Positions 1 to 9,293 of a stretch of 34,199 nucleotides of DNA are shown piece after piece; within the stretch, counting starts at the first letter, position 1; each line of letters starts with the position of its first letter. This DNA comes from Bacteroidales bacterium. Its GTDB lineage: Bacteria; Bacteroidota; Bacteroidia; Bacteroidales; Bacteroidaceae. The notes beneath the pieces were generated by a model that was given only the letters and a program-made list of their open reading frames with translations, did not search any database and was not told the origin of the DNA. The translations under genes and the position numbers were made by a program. The DNA lies in the NCBI GenBank assembly GCA_030528715.1, contig JAUMYJ010000014.1, positions 1-34,199 of the forward strand, in the 5' to 3' direction.

Positions 1-522
1 TTGCTGGCCAACGTATCAAGCTATGGTAACTATGAAACAGCCTTACGCTTAAATTTATATCAAATCTACTTCCCCACCATAGAGGTTGGGGTTGGTGTAT
101 GTAACCGACATCACGAAACAACACAGATACACTTCAAAACACGTGCACCTTATTTGCGCCTAGGCGCAGATCTAAACATTGCACGTGACAAGCAATCGGG
201 TAATCGTATTTTTCTAGGTCTACGCTATGGTGTGACAAGCTTTACATTTGACCTCACAGGACCACCCGTTATAGATCCAATCTGGCAAACACGTATTCCT
301 CTTGATTATCGTGGACAAAGTAGTACGATGCATTGGGGAGAATTTGTATTTGGCTTAGAAGCAAAAATTTGGAAAAACTTCCACATTGGCTGGTCAGGAC
401 GTTATCGTAAGCGTATCACACAGCGCTTGCCTGCATTTGGACAAGCTTGGTACGTACCAGGCTATGGCAAAAATAGTGGGCATGTATTCGGTGGCTCATT
501 TAACCTTACCTTCGACTTATAA
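1..522 (+). CDS. DUF6048 family protein, C-terminal part (5' truncated by window edge)
   Basis: This open frame enters from the left edge and ends at a TAA at 520-522, so the true start lies outside the window and the first codon (TTG) should not be taken as a start. The 173 visible residues are rich in alternating hydrophobic and aromatic residues and end in a short strand finishing FDL, as in an outer-membrane beta-barrel whose last strand carries the assembly signal. The sequence resembles the Bacteroidota-specific DUF6048 family of unknown function; that match is from memory. The gene ends 14 bases before apbE on the same strand, so co-transcription is likely. No enzymatic motif is visible. 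Confidence 0.75.
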   Translation: MLANVSSYGNYETALRLNLYQIYFPTIEVGVGVCNRHHETTQIHFKTRAPYLRLGADLNIARDKQSGNRIFLGLRYGVTSFTFDLTGPPVIDPIWQTRIPLDYRGQSSTMHWGEFVFGLEAKIWKNFHIGWSGRYRKRITQRLPAFGQAWYVPGYGKNSGHVFGGSFNLTFDL

Positions 523-536
523 CCTAACATCACTTT

Positions 537-1568
537 ATGACAATAGAACAACGTAATAAATTATTTTGGCAAATCCCCTTCTTACTTTTCTTGGTTATAG
601 GGACAGTATGGGTGCTTACCAAAAGTAGCTCTCAAAACATCTATCACACCAATACTGGCAAGATCTTTGGTACACAATATCATATTATCTATGCTCATGA
701 TCGAGATGTCAAGGGGCTGATTGAGCAACGCTTATCTGAGGTAAACCGCGTATTCTCAACATTTGACTCAACAAGTGAGATTTCGCGCATCAATCGTAAC
801 GAACCGGTTCAAGTAAGTGACGACTTCATCGGTATCTTTACCAAAGCGCGCCTAATCTCACAAAGTACAGAAGGAGCTTTTGATATCACGGTTGCTCCTA
901 TCGTAAATGCTTGGGGCTTTGGCTATACTGGCCATAAAAAAGCGAGTATAGAGCAACACGTGGTAGATAGTATCATGCACTTCGTAGGCTGGGAAAAAGT
1001 AAGACTCGAAGGACGACAAATTATTAAGTCTGACCCACGCATACTATTGGATTGTAGTGCTATTGCCAAGGGATATGGTTGCGATGCAGTGGCTAAGCTC
1101 CTAGACACAATGGGTATTGAGAACTATATGGTAGAGATTGGCGGGGAAATCATCGTAAAAGGGCACAACGACAAGCAACGCCCTTGGGGCATTGGTATCA
1201 ATCGTCCTCTTGAAGACTCTACTGGTATTGTAAATGAAATTTACGCTAAACTCAATCTCACGAATACAGCTATGGCAACTAGTGGGAATTATCGTAACTA
1301 CTATTACGATAATGGGAAAAAATTCTCACATACCATCGACCCAAATACTGGCTATCCCGTAGAACACTCAATACTATCAGTAACAGTTATCACAAAAGAG
1401 TGTGCCATGGCCGACGGCTATGCTACGGGCTTTATGGTAATGGGATTTGACCGCGCCAAACAGATACTGGATCACTCCCCCGATCTCAAAGCGTTTATCA
1501 TCTACGAAGACAAACAGGGCAACACACAAACATGGTGTTCACCCGAGCTCAAAAAAGTCATTGAGTAA
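537..1568 (+). CDS. apbE: FAD:protein FMN transferase (ApbE family)
   Basis: ApbE enzymes transfer FMN from FAD to a threonine of target proteins such as Nqr and Rnf subunits, on the outer face of the cytoplasmic membrane. The 343-residue length fits the family. A hydrophobic segment at about residues 12-28 is probably a membrane anchor; there is no clear lipobox Cys. Family signatures are visible in order: FGTQYHI, FSTFDSTSEISRIN, AFDITVAPIVNAWGFG, an AIAKGYG segment, a VEIGGEI segment, and the C-terminal IDPNTGYPV followed by the Asp/Ala/Thr-rich ADGYATGFMVMG, where family members bind Mg2+ and the pyrophosphate. It sits between the DUF6048 gene and rlmH on the same strand. No flavinylation target gene is present in the window. 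Confidence 0.95.
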   Translation: MTIEQRNKLFWQIPFLLFLVIGTVWVLTKSSSQNIYHTNTGKIFGTQYHIIYAHDRDVKGLIEQRLSEVNRVFSTFDSTSEISRINRNEPVQVSDDFIGIFTKARLISQSTEGAFDITVAPIVNAWGFGYTGHKKASIEQHVVDSIMHFVGWEKVRLEGRQIIKSDPRILLDCSAIAKGYGCDAVAKLLDTMGIENYMVEIGGEIIVKGHNDKQRPWGIGINRPLEDSTGIVNEIYAKLNLTNTAMATSGNYRNYYYDNGKKFSHTIDPNTGYPVEHSILSVTVITKECAMADGYATGFMVMGFDRAKQILDHSPDLKAFIIYEDKQGNTQTWCSPELKKVIE

Positions 1569-1599
1569 AACAGATGCCTACACTTAAATAATCACACCG

Positions 1600-2073
1600 A
1601 TGAAAACCGCATTATTAGTGGTAGGCAAGACAAAAGACAAACACTTAATTGCCTTGACCGATGAGTACACCAAACGCATACAGCATTATGTACCGTTTGA
1701 AATACTGACCATACCTGAGCTAACCAACACCAAAGCACTCACAGTAGAGCTACAAAAAGAGCGTGAGGCTGACTTGATACTTGACCAAGTAAAAGCAGGC
1801 GATTGGTTGGTATTGCTTGACGAAGGAGGATTAGAGTTTGGGTCAGTAGACTTTGCTACCTTTTTACAAAAACGTATGCTAGCTGCTCCCAAGCGTTTGA
1901 TGTTTGTCGTAGGTGGCCCTTATGGTTTCTCACCACGGGTATATAAAGTAGCAAAGCAAAAGGTATCTCTTTCGCGTATGACCTTTTCACACCAAATGAT
2001 ACGCCTCATCTTTACAGAACAGTTCTATCGTGCAATGACTATTCTTAAAGGCGAACCCTACCATCATGAATAG
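1600..2073 (+). CDS. rlmH: 23S rRNA (pseudouridine1915-N3)-methyltransferase RlmH
   Basis: RlmH methylates pseudouridine 1915 in helix 69 of 23S rRNA using S-adenosylmethionine. The 157-residue length matches this small SPOUT-class enzyme. Visible hallmarks are LLDEGG near residue 75, the knot glycines in VVGGPYGFS, and the C-terminal block LSRMTFSHQMIRLIFTEQFYRA ending in HHE, which is very typical of RlmH. The stop codon overlaps the start of the following exonuclease-like gene by 8 bases, indicating translational coupling. Confidence 0.97.
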   Translation: MKTALLVVGKTKDKHLIALTDEYTKRIQHYVPFEILTIPELTNTKALTVELQKEREADLILDQVKAGDWLVLLDEGGLEFGSVDFATFLQKRMLAAPKRLMFVVGGPYGFSPRVYKVAKQKVSLSRMTFSHQMIRLIFTEQFYRAMTILKGEPYHHE

Positions 2074-3127
2074 AGTTTTTTTAGTAGTCTTATGTTTCTT
2101 AGCCTACTCCATCATAGTATCTGCACAAGTAGTTACCGATAGCAGCAAGATTGACTATTTTAGGCTGCTCGAGCTCAACGTCGAAAACCTCTTTGACACA
2201 GCACATGATGAGGGCAAAGATGACTTAGAGTTTACTCCCACAGGGAGTCGTAAGTGGACTCTATCTCGCTACCGACGTAAACTGAGACGTACTAGCAAAA
2301 TAATTGCGGCAGCGAGCGATAAGCAACCCTTAGATCTCATCGCACTATGTGAGGTAGAAAACGATAGTGTAATGACCCACCTCACAAAACGCTATCCGCT
2401 ACGCCCTATCGGCTACGAATATGTTATGACTAACTCAGAAGATATTCGTGGTATTGACGTTGCACTTATCTACCACCCTTTACGCTTTCGTTATCTAGGC
2501 CACCAAAGTTTACGCATACCCCCTCCTAAACGCCAACGTCCCACAAGAGATGTATTGCATACTTGGGGTATTGTACCAACAGGTGACACACTACACGTCT
2601 TTGTAGCACACTTACCTAGCAAGCGTGGCGGTATTGCCGAGACAAATGCTTATCGTGAACTAGTAGCCCAACGTATACGACAGGTTTCTGATAGTATCTT
2701 ACGCTGTAATCCACATGCCAAGCTAATTATTACAGGAGATTTTAACGATACTCCTACCTCTACCACATTACGTAGAGGGTTAGGAGCTATACCTATTAAG
2801 AGTGGCCATACTTGGAAATCTAACGAGCTCTATCTCATGAGCCATTGTCTAAAAGCAGCACCAGGCATTACTGGAACCTATAAATACCAAGGAAGATGGG
2901 AACAAATAGACCACATCATAGTATCTGGTGCGCTCTTTGACCCTAATGAGAACATCTATACTCAGCCCGATGCTTGCCAAATCATGGCGTTTCCCTTTAT
3001 ACTCAAACCTGATCAAGGCGATGGTGGTGTCACACCATTTCGCACTTTTTTAGGTCCTCGCTATATGGATGGTTTTACAGATCATTTACCTCTGCTACTC
3101 ACACTTCAACTTAACTGGCCTGACTAA
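2066..3127 (+). CDS. secreted endonuclease/exonuclease/phosphatase family protein
   Basis: The protein has 353 residues with an N-terminal signal peptide at about residues 1-20 (hydrophobic run ending VSAQ). The mature part carries the whole EEP (DNase I-like) catalytic set: LNVENLFD with the Mg-ligand Asn, CEVEND with the Glu, GIDVALIY, the His in HLPSKRGG, TGDFND, and DHIIVSG plus the final DHLPLL. Family members cleave phosphodiester bonds in nucleic acids or phosphate esters; which substrate applies here cannot be read from the sequence. Export suggests a periplasmic or surface role such as scavenging phosphate or nucleotides. It overlaps rlmH by 8 bases and is followed 11 bases later by a porin gene. 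Confidence 0.9.
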   Translation: MNRVFLVVLCFLAYSIIVSAQVVTDSSKIDYFRLLELNVENLFDTAHDEGKDDLEFTPTGSRKWTLSRYRRKLRRTSKIIAAASDKQPLDLIALCEVENDSVMTHLTKRYPLRPIGYEYVMTNSEDIRGIDVALIYHPLRFRYLGHQSLRIPPPKRQRPTRDVLHTWGIVPTGDTLHVFVAHLPSKRGGIAETNAYRELVAQRIRQVSDSILRCNPHAKLIITGDFNDTPTSTTLRRGLGAIPIKSGHTWKSNELYLMSHCLKAAPGITGTYKYQGRWEQIDHIIVSGALFDPNENIYTQPDACQIMAFPFILKPDQGDGGVTPFRTFLGPRYMDGFTDHLPLLLTLQLNWPD

Positions 3128-3138
3128 AAACCTCTATT

Positions 3139-5316
3139 ATGTTTATTCGTATCCTTTGCACCATAGTCTTGTCGTATTATATGAGCATACCACTCATAGC
3201 TCAACGTATTATTACACAAGATGGCCATACACTTGACTCTGTCCACAACCATTTTGCTAGTGACTCTATTGATAGTAAAAGTATTCCCACAGGCCTCTAT
3301 GTATGGCGCGTTTCAGAGTACTTTGGTGACACAATTTCTGACACGCCAGACACACTAACACACCATTTCCCTAATAGCAACTACACGGCTGGCACCACAA
3401 TGCAATACAGCCATACGGGCAATATTGGCGCACCACGCCTATCACGCCTATTTAAGGCAATAAATACACTACACACCCCATTCATCTTTACGCAGCCCTA
3501 CGACTTCTTCTACAAGAAGCCGAGTGACGTTTTATTCACTAACACCAAGTCTCCATTCACCAACATTACTTATCACTCGCGTGGAAACCGCATTACAGGA
3601 GACGACCATTTCAAGCTACGCTTTGCTACAAATATCAACAAACGCTTAGGCTTTGGTGTAGACGTAGACTACATCTATGGTCGTGGCTATTATGCCTCTC
3701 AAGCTACGTCTTTAACTAGCGGTCGCTTACATGGCTCATATCTCGGACAGAACTATCACGCACATTTCTTTGTCGAATCTAACTATACCAAGATGGCAGA
3801 AAATGGTGGATTAGAAGACGATGGGTATATCATCACACCACAGAACTACTCAGCTAACTATTCTACGTCTGACTACCCAACTCGACTGACACAAACATGG
3901 AACCGCACAGGTCTATTCCGCACCTATCTTAGCCATCGCTATCTTCTAGGTATTCACCGCACTTATTTACCCAACGGAACATTGGTCAAAGAGCAAAAAG
4001 ACGCTTTTAGCAAAAAGCTGACACAACCTACTGACAGCAATCAAATAATAACGATTGACTCTATCCAGCACTTACCCTTTCTCCCGCAACCTCATACACC
4101 TATAGATAGTAGTGATGAGAGCTCAAACTCTCCCAGATACATACGACAGTTCACACCTATTATGAGCTTGTTTCATACTTTTCAGTTTGACAAAAGCTAT
4201 CGTAAATTCACACAAAACACTACACCTAATGCCTATTATACTAACGCTGAATTCTATCCAGCAGGCTCAGGAAGCAATGATAAGACAGAGTATTTAGGAC
4301 TCTCCAACCTACTTGGCATTGAGGTCATTGAAGGATTTAACAAATGGGTAAAAGCAGGAATGAAACTCTTTATACGCTACGACTTGCGCTCATTCCAGCT
4401 CCCTACTAACGCTACTCAGCTAGAACGCTATAATGACAACTTACTAAGTTTAGGAGCACTACTCTATCGCAAGCAGAGCCATTATTTTCGGTTTGAAGCC
4501 TTGGGAGAGCTCGCTACCAACGGCACTACTTGGGGCATGTTTAACCTCAAAGGAGAAGCCACTCTACGCATACCACTAGCTCACGACACACTCACAGCTA
4601 ACTTTTCTGCACGCTTGGCTAATGAAATTCCCACGTTTTACTACCGGCACTACCATAGTCGCTACACATGGTGGGACAACACTCACCTAAACAACATACT
4701 TACCTCACAACTTGGAGGAACTATCAGCCACAAGAAGAGCACCTTACGTCTCAACATACACAGCCTGCAAAACTACACTTATTTTGCTGAAACCGCGACA
4801 CCCAATAGTGGCAATACTTGGGGCTATACTACCGCTATTAGTGTAAAGCAAAGCAGCAAAAACCTGCAAGTTATAGCCTTTACAATCAAGCAACAATTCG
4901 ACTGGCGTATGCTCCATGGAGAGCTAAATGCTACATACCAAACCTCCTCAAACCAAGACGCACTTCCTTTGCCAAAGCTCACAGCCTATGCCAACCTCTA
5001 TCTACGCTTTCGCTTAGCTAAGGTCTTAGGCGTAGAATTGGGCATCGATGGTAGCTATTTTACAAAGTACTATGCACCAACCTATACTCCAGTTATTGGG
5101 CAATTTGCAACACAAGATGCTAACTATCGTACTAAAGTAGGCAATTACCCTGTACTCAATGCCTACGCAAACTTCCACCTAAGTAAATGCCGTTTCTATA
5201 TCGCTTACACCCACTTAAACCAAAACAGCAATGGTGGACGACCATTTATGATACCTCACAACCCTCTCAATCCTCGTGGCTTACAATTAGGTATTTCATG
5301 GACATTCCTAAACTAA
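3139..5316 (+). CDS. putative outer-membrane porin (Bacteroidota putative porin family)
   Basis: A 725-residue protein with an N-terminal signal peptide (about residues 1-21, ending LIAQ) followed by a long sequence dense in Tyr, Phe, Asn and Thr with alternating polar and hydrophobic residues. It ends in a strand reading ISWTFLN, as expected of a large beta-barrel. It resembles the family annotated as putative porin in Bacteroidota genomes. No plug or carboxypeptidase-like domain of the SusC type is seen, so a TonB-dependent receptor is unlikely. It starts 11 bases after the secreted EEP gene, so it is probably the last gene of the operon that enters from the left; the pheS promoter follows. 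The substrate is unknown. Confidence 0.82.
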   Translation: MFIRILCTIVLSYYMSIPLIAQRIITQDGHTLDSVHNHFASDSIDSKSIPTGLYVWRVSEYFGDTISDTPDTLTHHFPNSNYTAGTTMQYSHTGNIGAPRLSRLFKAINTLHTPFIFTQPYDFFYKKPSDVLFTNTKSPFTNITYHSRGNRITGDDHFKLRFATNINKRLGFGVDVDYIYGRGYYASQATSLTSGRLHGSYLGQNYHAHFFVESNYTKMAENGGLEDDGYIITPQNYSANYSTSDYPTRLTQTWNRTGLFRTYLSHRYLLGIHRTYLPNGTLVKEQKDAFSKKLTQPTDSNQIITIDSIQHLPFLPQPHTPIDSSDESSNSPRYIRQFTPIMSLFHTFQFDKSYRKFTQNTTPNAYYTNAEFYPAGSGSNDKTEYLGLSNLLGIEVIEGFNKWVKAGMKLFIRYDLRSFQLPTNATQLERYNDNLLSLGALLYRKQSHYFRFEALGELATNGTTWGMFNLKGEATLRIPLAHDTLTANFSARLANEIPTFYYRHYHSRYTWWDNTHLNNILTSQLGGTISHKKSTLRLNIHSLQNYTYFAETATPNSGNTWGYTTAISVKQSSKNLQVIAFTIKQQFDWRMLHGELNATYQTSSNQDALPLPKLTAYANLYLRFRLAKVLGVELGIDGSYFTKYYAPTYTPVIGQFATQDANYRTKVGNYPVLNAYANFHLSKCRFYIAYTHLNQNSNGGRPFMIPHNPLNPRGLQLGISWTFLN

Positions 5317-5337
5317 GTCTAACTAGGCTAAGCTCCC

Positions 5338-5369
5338 CTTGGCTAACTCATTTTTTTTCGTTAATTTTG
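5338..5369 (+). promoter_or_regulatory. pheS promoter (Bacteroidota -33/-7 type)
   Basis: The -7 box TAATTTTG (5362-5369) matches TAnnTTTG fully. CTTG at 5338-5341 lies 20 bases upstream and matches the TTTG -33 box in three of four positions. The predicted start of transcription is near 5376, giving a leader of only about 13 bases before the pheS ATG at 5389. Confidence 0.6.
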
Positions 5370-5388
5370 CATACAAAGAATAGATGGC

Positions 5389-6411
5389 ATGATAGCAAAG
5401 ATAGAAGCACTTTTACAGGAAATCAAAGCACAGACGGCTACTAACGAAGAGCAGGTAGAAAGCCTACGCATTAAATACCTCAGCAAAAAGGGACAAATAA
5501 ATGATCTTATGGCTGACTTCCGAAATGTTGCCGCAGAGCAAAAGAAAGAAGTAGGCATAAAGATTAACGAACTCAAACAATTCGCCCAAGAACACATCAA
5601 TAGTTTACGCGAAAGTTTTGCGCAAAAAACACAAGCCGAGGCCACTACACTCGACCTTACACGTACCCCCTACCCGATACGTTTAGGTACACGACACCCA
5701 CTCTCTATCGTGCGACAACGCATCATAGATATCTTCGCACGAATGGGCTTTACGTTAGCCGATGGCCCAGAGATTGAAGATGATTGGCATGTGTTTTCGT
5801 CTATGAACTTTGCAGACGACCACCCTGCACGCGATATGCAAGATACTTTCTTTATTGAAGCACGCCCCGACATAATCTTGCGCACACATACGAGTTCGGT
5901 ACAGAGTCGTGTGATGGCCAACCAAGCCCCCCCCATTCGTGTCATTTGTCCTGGTCGTGTATATCGTAACGAAGCCATTAGTGCTCGTGCACACTGCTTT
6001 TTCCACCAAGTAGAAGGGCTGTATATTGCCGAGAAAGTATCCTTTGCTGACCTTAAACAGGTATTACTCAATTTTGCCAAAGAGATGTTCTCACCCAGCA
6101 CACAAGTACGCCTCCGCCCTTCTTATTTTCCCTTTACTGAGCCATCAGCCGAAATGGACATAAGCTGTAATATTTGTGGTGGTAAAGGCTGTGGTTTTTG
6201 CAAACATACTGGCTGGGTCGAAATTTTAGGTTGTGGCATGGTAGACCCTGCCGTACTCGAAGCCAATGGTATTGATAGCAAACGTTTCAGAGGCTATGCC
6301 TTCGGTATGGGGGTAGAACGTATTACCAACCTAAAATACCAAGTTAGTGATTTGCGCTTATTCTCTGAAAACGATGTGCGTTTTCTAGAACAATTCAAGG
6401 GAGCACATTAA
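5389..6411 (+). CDS. pheS: phenylalanine--tRNA ligase alpha subunit
   Basis: The catalytic alpha subunit of the alpha2beta2 enzyme that charges tRNA-Phe in the cytoplasm. At 340 residues it has the usual layout: an N-terminal coiled-coil arm (about 1-90) that contacts tRNA, then the class II core with GPEIEDDWHVF, RTHTSSVQSR, the motif 2 region GRVYRNEAISARAHCFFHQ, and motif 3 GMGVERI near the end. Between motifs 2 and 3 lies a four-cysteine knuckle, C260-X2-C263-X4-C268-X2-C271, where the E. coli enzyme has no Cys cluster; I believe it is common in Bacteroidota. The beta subunit gene pheT is not in the window. A short MA-stop reading frame at 5383 precedes the chosen ATG, which gives the family N-terminus. 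Confidence 0.97.
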   Translation: MIAKIEALLQEIKAQTATNEEQVESLRIKYLSKKGQINDLMADFRNVAAEQKKEVGIKINELKQFAQEHINSLRESFAQKTQAEATTLDLTRTPYPIRLGTRHPLSIVRQRIIDIFARMGFTLADGPEIEDDWHVFSSMNFADDHPARDMQDTFFIEARPDIILRTHTSSVQSRVMANQAPPIRVICPGRVYRNEAISARAHCFFHQVEGLYIAEKVSFADLKQVLLNFAKEMFSPSTQVRLRPSYFPFTEPSAEMDISCNICGGKGCGFCKHTGWVEILGCGMVDPAVLEANGIDSKRFRGYAFGMGVERITNLKYQVSDLRLFSENDVRFLEQFKGAH

Positions 6412-6425
6412 ACCCTCTCTATATC

Positions 6426-6475
6426 ATGTTATGACGCCTTTGGCTCTTTACAGAGAGCCAAAGGCGTCATAACAT
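6426..6475. terminator. 22-bp perfect hairpin between convergent genes (bidirectional terminator)
   Basis: Arms 6426-6447 and 6454-6475 are perfectly complementary (22 pairs) with a 6-base loop at 6448-6453. It lies 14 bases after pheS and ends 1 base before the stop of the convergent gene at 6477. Neither side has a long T-run, so it would end transcription by strong structure alone. Confidence 0.75.
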
Positions 6476-6476
6476 A

Positions 6477-8531
6477 TTAAAATAGTCCACGTAGCTGCAC
6501 CGATATATCAGCTTTATTTCTCCCTATAATCTGCTGTGTACCCGTACCGATTGTGTTTGCTCCCCAATAATGTGTCCACCCCAACTTCACACCTATTCCT
6601 ATACGTTTGTGCCACAGATATTCTGACATCGCAGTTAGCCTTACACCTTTGTTATTTAACGATGTAAATCCAGAAGTATAGCGTAACGCAGGCTCATAGG
6701 CAGACAACCGTGTATAGCCATCTTCACTGTTAAACACAGCCATACTAACTGCCACACGCCACCACTCTGTATGCCAATTACCATAAGTATTCCAGCCTAC
6801 TCCCCAGCTTAATCCATTAAGCGGTGAATGATAAGCCCGTACGCTCATTGTGCTTTGAAATGTAAGGTGAGGGGGCACATTATATCCCACCTTTATACGC
6901 CATTGTTGTGTAGTGTGAAGTGCCTGCACTTTACCTTTTGTACCTGCCACGTTGCGCTGACGTGTGTTCAAAGCGTAGCGCACTTGCCATACCCATTGCT
7001 CAGTGGCTTTCCAGTCAAGAGATACACCACAGCTCCCCCCGTATGCACCCGTCGCGGCCAAAGTCGTTTGCCCTGGCTGATAGTAACCATCGGCATAAAC
7101 ATCAAGCATGAGGTATGGTGCTATTGCTCCCGAGAGCGAAAGGCGCATACCTAACTCATTTTGTACACGTCCTCCACTCTGTGCTGCCTTTGCTAAATAT
7201 GCTTGATAGCGTTCAGCATAGTAACGCGCTATCGCTTGCACACGCCAAAGCTCATTCATACGTACTTGCGCCGTTTGCAAAAAAGCGATATCCCCTTGCT
7301 TATCTACTGCAAGCTCTCCTCCAAGCTGCCAACGCGGCTTATTATAGAGATAGTATGCCCCCAAGTTAAAATGTGTTTGTGCTGAATAGTGTTGATGATA
7401 AGGCAGCAAGCGTATTGCAAAAGGATGACTATAATGTATCGTATTGGCTGTAACACCCCAAACCTTCTGCCTCTGATAGCCATATTGCACAGCAGCACCT
7501 AATGTACTCACACGAGTAGCATTTTTGCGTTGCAACTCGTAATAGGTACGATGTAGTCCAGACGTAGGCAATGATAGTATATGCCCAGTACTATCTAAAA
7601 GGGCGTCCACAGCATTAACTGCACCATACAGCAATACCTGCCACTTTGGCTTAGGTTTTACAGCAAGAGCGATACCACGCAAATAATTGCTCTCACTCGT
7701 ACTCGTATGTGCAGAAAGACGCAATGTTGCTCCATTATAACTTTGCACAAAGCTCTTCGTTGAAAGCATAAAGCCATTACCCGCCACTAAGCCAAGGCCT
7801 AGATGCACACGGAAGTCACCTATCGCAACCTGCCACTTACCATCATAACTTTTATAGCTAGCATGCACAGAATAAGCATCAAACCCCTTATTACCCCATT
7901 GCCCAAAAGGCTCGCCCGCATCTTTCTCCATCTGAAAACCATAACGCCATTGATTTTTGTAATTATAGCCATACTTCACGTTGTGATAGTACTTATTACC
8001 TAGATACCACTGCGTACGAGCGTGCGCAGCCGTTTCTGCCGTGCGACGCTGGCCTTGCCTCGTGTATAATGGTATGTCTATGCGTGTTGATAATTCATGC
8101 TTACCTTGCAATAAACGCTCACGCCACGTACTAGCTGCAATAGATTGACCTTTGCTTTTGCCACAATAGACAAAAAGTGAAAGATAATTGCGTGTTTTCC
8201 AATCCATACGCCACACTAAGAGCAATTCACCTAAACTAAGTATCTGTCCATTATATTGACGATAATCCAAGAGTGCAGAGATTTGCTCATCATCAAGAAA
8301 GGGGAGCTGTTCTAATTCCTCGCGTTCAGCAGTATTAAGGTTAATCGGGTTTGCTAAAAGTTCGCGCAAAAGGTCTTCATCAATTACGCTATTATCTTCG
8401 GTTATATTGGCATTATAGAGATAGTCCTCCTCAAACTGAGCCCAGCTATAAGTAAATTGTGCCCACGAATGGCTAGTACACCAGCACCATAAAACCAATA
8501 GTACAAGACAGCGCATCAATGCATTGCTCAT
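6477..8531 (-). CDS. secreted helix-hairpin-helix / beta-barrel protein
   Basis: The frame is open from 8663, but that upstream part overlaps the preceding gene and crosses a terminator-like hairpin. I place the start at the ATG at 8531; 8540 and 8516 are alternatives. A signal peptide (LVLLVLWCWC to HSWAQ) follows. Next, at about 25-110 of the mature part, come paired helix-hairpin-helix motifs of the ComEA kind (PINLNTAEREELEQLPFL, then a second hairpin around GQILSLGELL). The remaining 500 or so residues are aromatic, alternating sequence ending QLRGLF, like an outer-membrane barrel. Small HHH domains usually bind DNA backbone, so a role in surface DNA handling is conceivable but unproven. 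Conserved in Bacteroidota as HHH-domain protein. Confidence 0.82.
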   Translation of the reverse strand: MSNALMRCLVLLVLWCWCTSHSWAQFTYSWAQFEEDYLYNANITEDNSVIDEDLLRELLANPINLNTAEREELEQLPFLDDEQISALLDYRQYNGQILSLGELLLVWRMDWKTRNYLSLFVYCGKSKGQSIAASTWRERLLQGKHELSTRIDIPLYTRQGQRRTAETAAHARTQWYLGNKYYHNVKYGYNYKNQWRYGFQMEKDAGEPFGQWGNKGFDAYSVHASYKSYDGKWQVAIGDFRVHLGLGLVAGNGFMLSTKSFVQSYNGATLRLSAHTSTSESNYLRGIALAVKPKPKWQVLLYGAVNAVDALLDSTGHILSLPTSGLHRTYYELQRKNATRVSTLGAAVQYGYQRQKVWGVTANTIHYSHPFAIRLLPYHQHYSAQTHFNLGAYYLYNKPRWQLGGELAVDKQGDIAFLQTAQVRMNELWRVQAIARYYAERYQAYLAKAAQSGGRVQNELGMRLSLSGAIAPYLMLDVYADGYYQPGQTTLAATGAYGGSCGVSLDWKATEQWVWQVRYALNTRQRNVAGTKGKVQALHTTQQWRIKVGYNVPPHLTFQSTMSVRAYHSPLNGLSWGVGWNTYGNWHTEWWRVAVSMAVFNSEDGYTRLSAYEPALRYTSGFTSLNNKGVRLTAMSEYLWHKRIGIGVKLGWTHYWGANTIGTGTQQIIGRNKADISVQLRGLF

Positions 8532-8540
8532 CGTTAACAT

Positions 8541-8585
8541 AAAAGCGAGTATTACACTTTTGGCTCTGCCTGTGTAATACTCGCT
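8541..8585 (-). terminator. hairpin with U-run after the 195-residue hypothetical gene
   Basis: Arms 8544-8557 and 8572-8585 pair perfectly over 14 bp, with a 14-base loop. On the minus strand the hairpin is followed directly by TTTT (8541-8544), and it starts 10 bases after the stop of the gene ending at 8596. It supports a downstream start for the HHH gene. Confidence 0.65.
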
Positions 8586-8595
8586 AATGGATTGG

Positions 8596-9183
8596 TTATT
8601 CTTCCTCTTCTTCAACCAAACAGAGGTCGTTAGGTAAGGTTTTCCCATGATAGACAAATACAAAGTGATTGCCCTTAGCAGAGGGGAATTGGCTACGTAA
8701 ATCTACATCTTGACGCTCTTTGAGGTGTTCTACAATACGCTCATAGCATTCCATAGCCGAGTTGCATTTAACAAAGGCTGTAAAGCGTGTATCACGATAC
8801 TGAAACTTACCTGTCGTAGCTATGGGAATAACACGCTTAAAAGTCAGTGTACCCTCATACCAGCCAAAGGCCTCATTAAGCAGTGCCATAGCGCGTGTTT
8901 CTTTACGACTAGGTATATGTGTAGCAGTTGAAGTTTTTTTCTTCTCACTATACGCTTTAAATTCAGCCAAGCTCTGCACCTCAGTCTTTATCACGATAAA
9001 ATAGACCTTAGCACTTACCTTATAGCGGAGTGGATAAGCTCCCCCATTCACCTGATAGTTGGCTATCTGAGCCATCATCGTATCAGTGACCTCTATTTCA
9101 CCTGTACTAAGCAAAAAATCGCGTACCTCTTCAAGCGAAGATACAAGAGTTTCGTGATTAAAATATCTAATGTAAAGATTCAT
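8596..9183 (-). CDS. conserved hypothetical protein (195 aa)
   Basis: I recognise this only as a conserved Bacteroidales protein of unknown function. It is 195 residues, has no signal peptide or membrane segment, and so is probably cytoplasmic. It has a predicted mixed alpha/beta character, a Lys-rich stretch near residue 80, and an acidic tail of five consecutive Glu at the very C-terminus. No catalytic motif is visible. A hairpin terminator lies just past its stop, so it is probably monocistronic despite preceding the HHH gene. The start is the first ATG of the frame and no later Met gives a better fit. Confidence 0.7.
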   Translation of the reverse strand: MNLYIRYFNHETLVSSLEEVRDFLLSTGEIEVTDTMMAQIANYQVNGGAYPLRYKVSAKVYFIVIKTEVQSLAEFKAYSEKKKTSTATHIPSRKETRAMALLNEAFGWYEGTLTFKRVIPIATTGKFQYRDTRFTAFVKCNSAMECYERIVEHLKERQDVDLRSQFPSAKGNHFVFVYHGKTLPNDLCLVEEEEE

Positions 9184-9293
9184 ATTCTAGCACTGCCTTA
9201 TCTTTTCATCATTACTGGTGCTTGGCCTCTTATGCTACGAGTATCAAGCCTACCTCATGCGCAAGTTTGTGTTTAACCTTAGCTCAAAACGAC

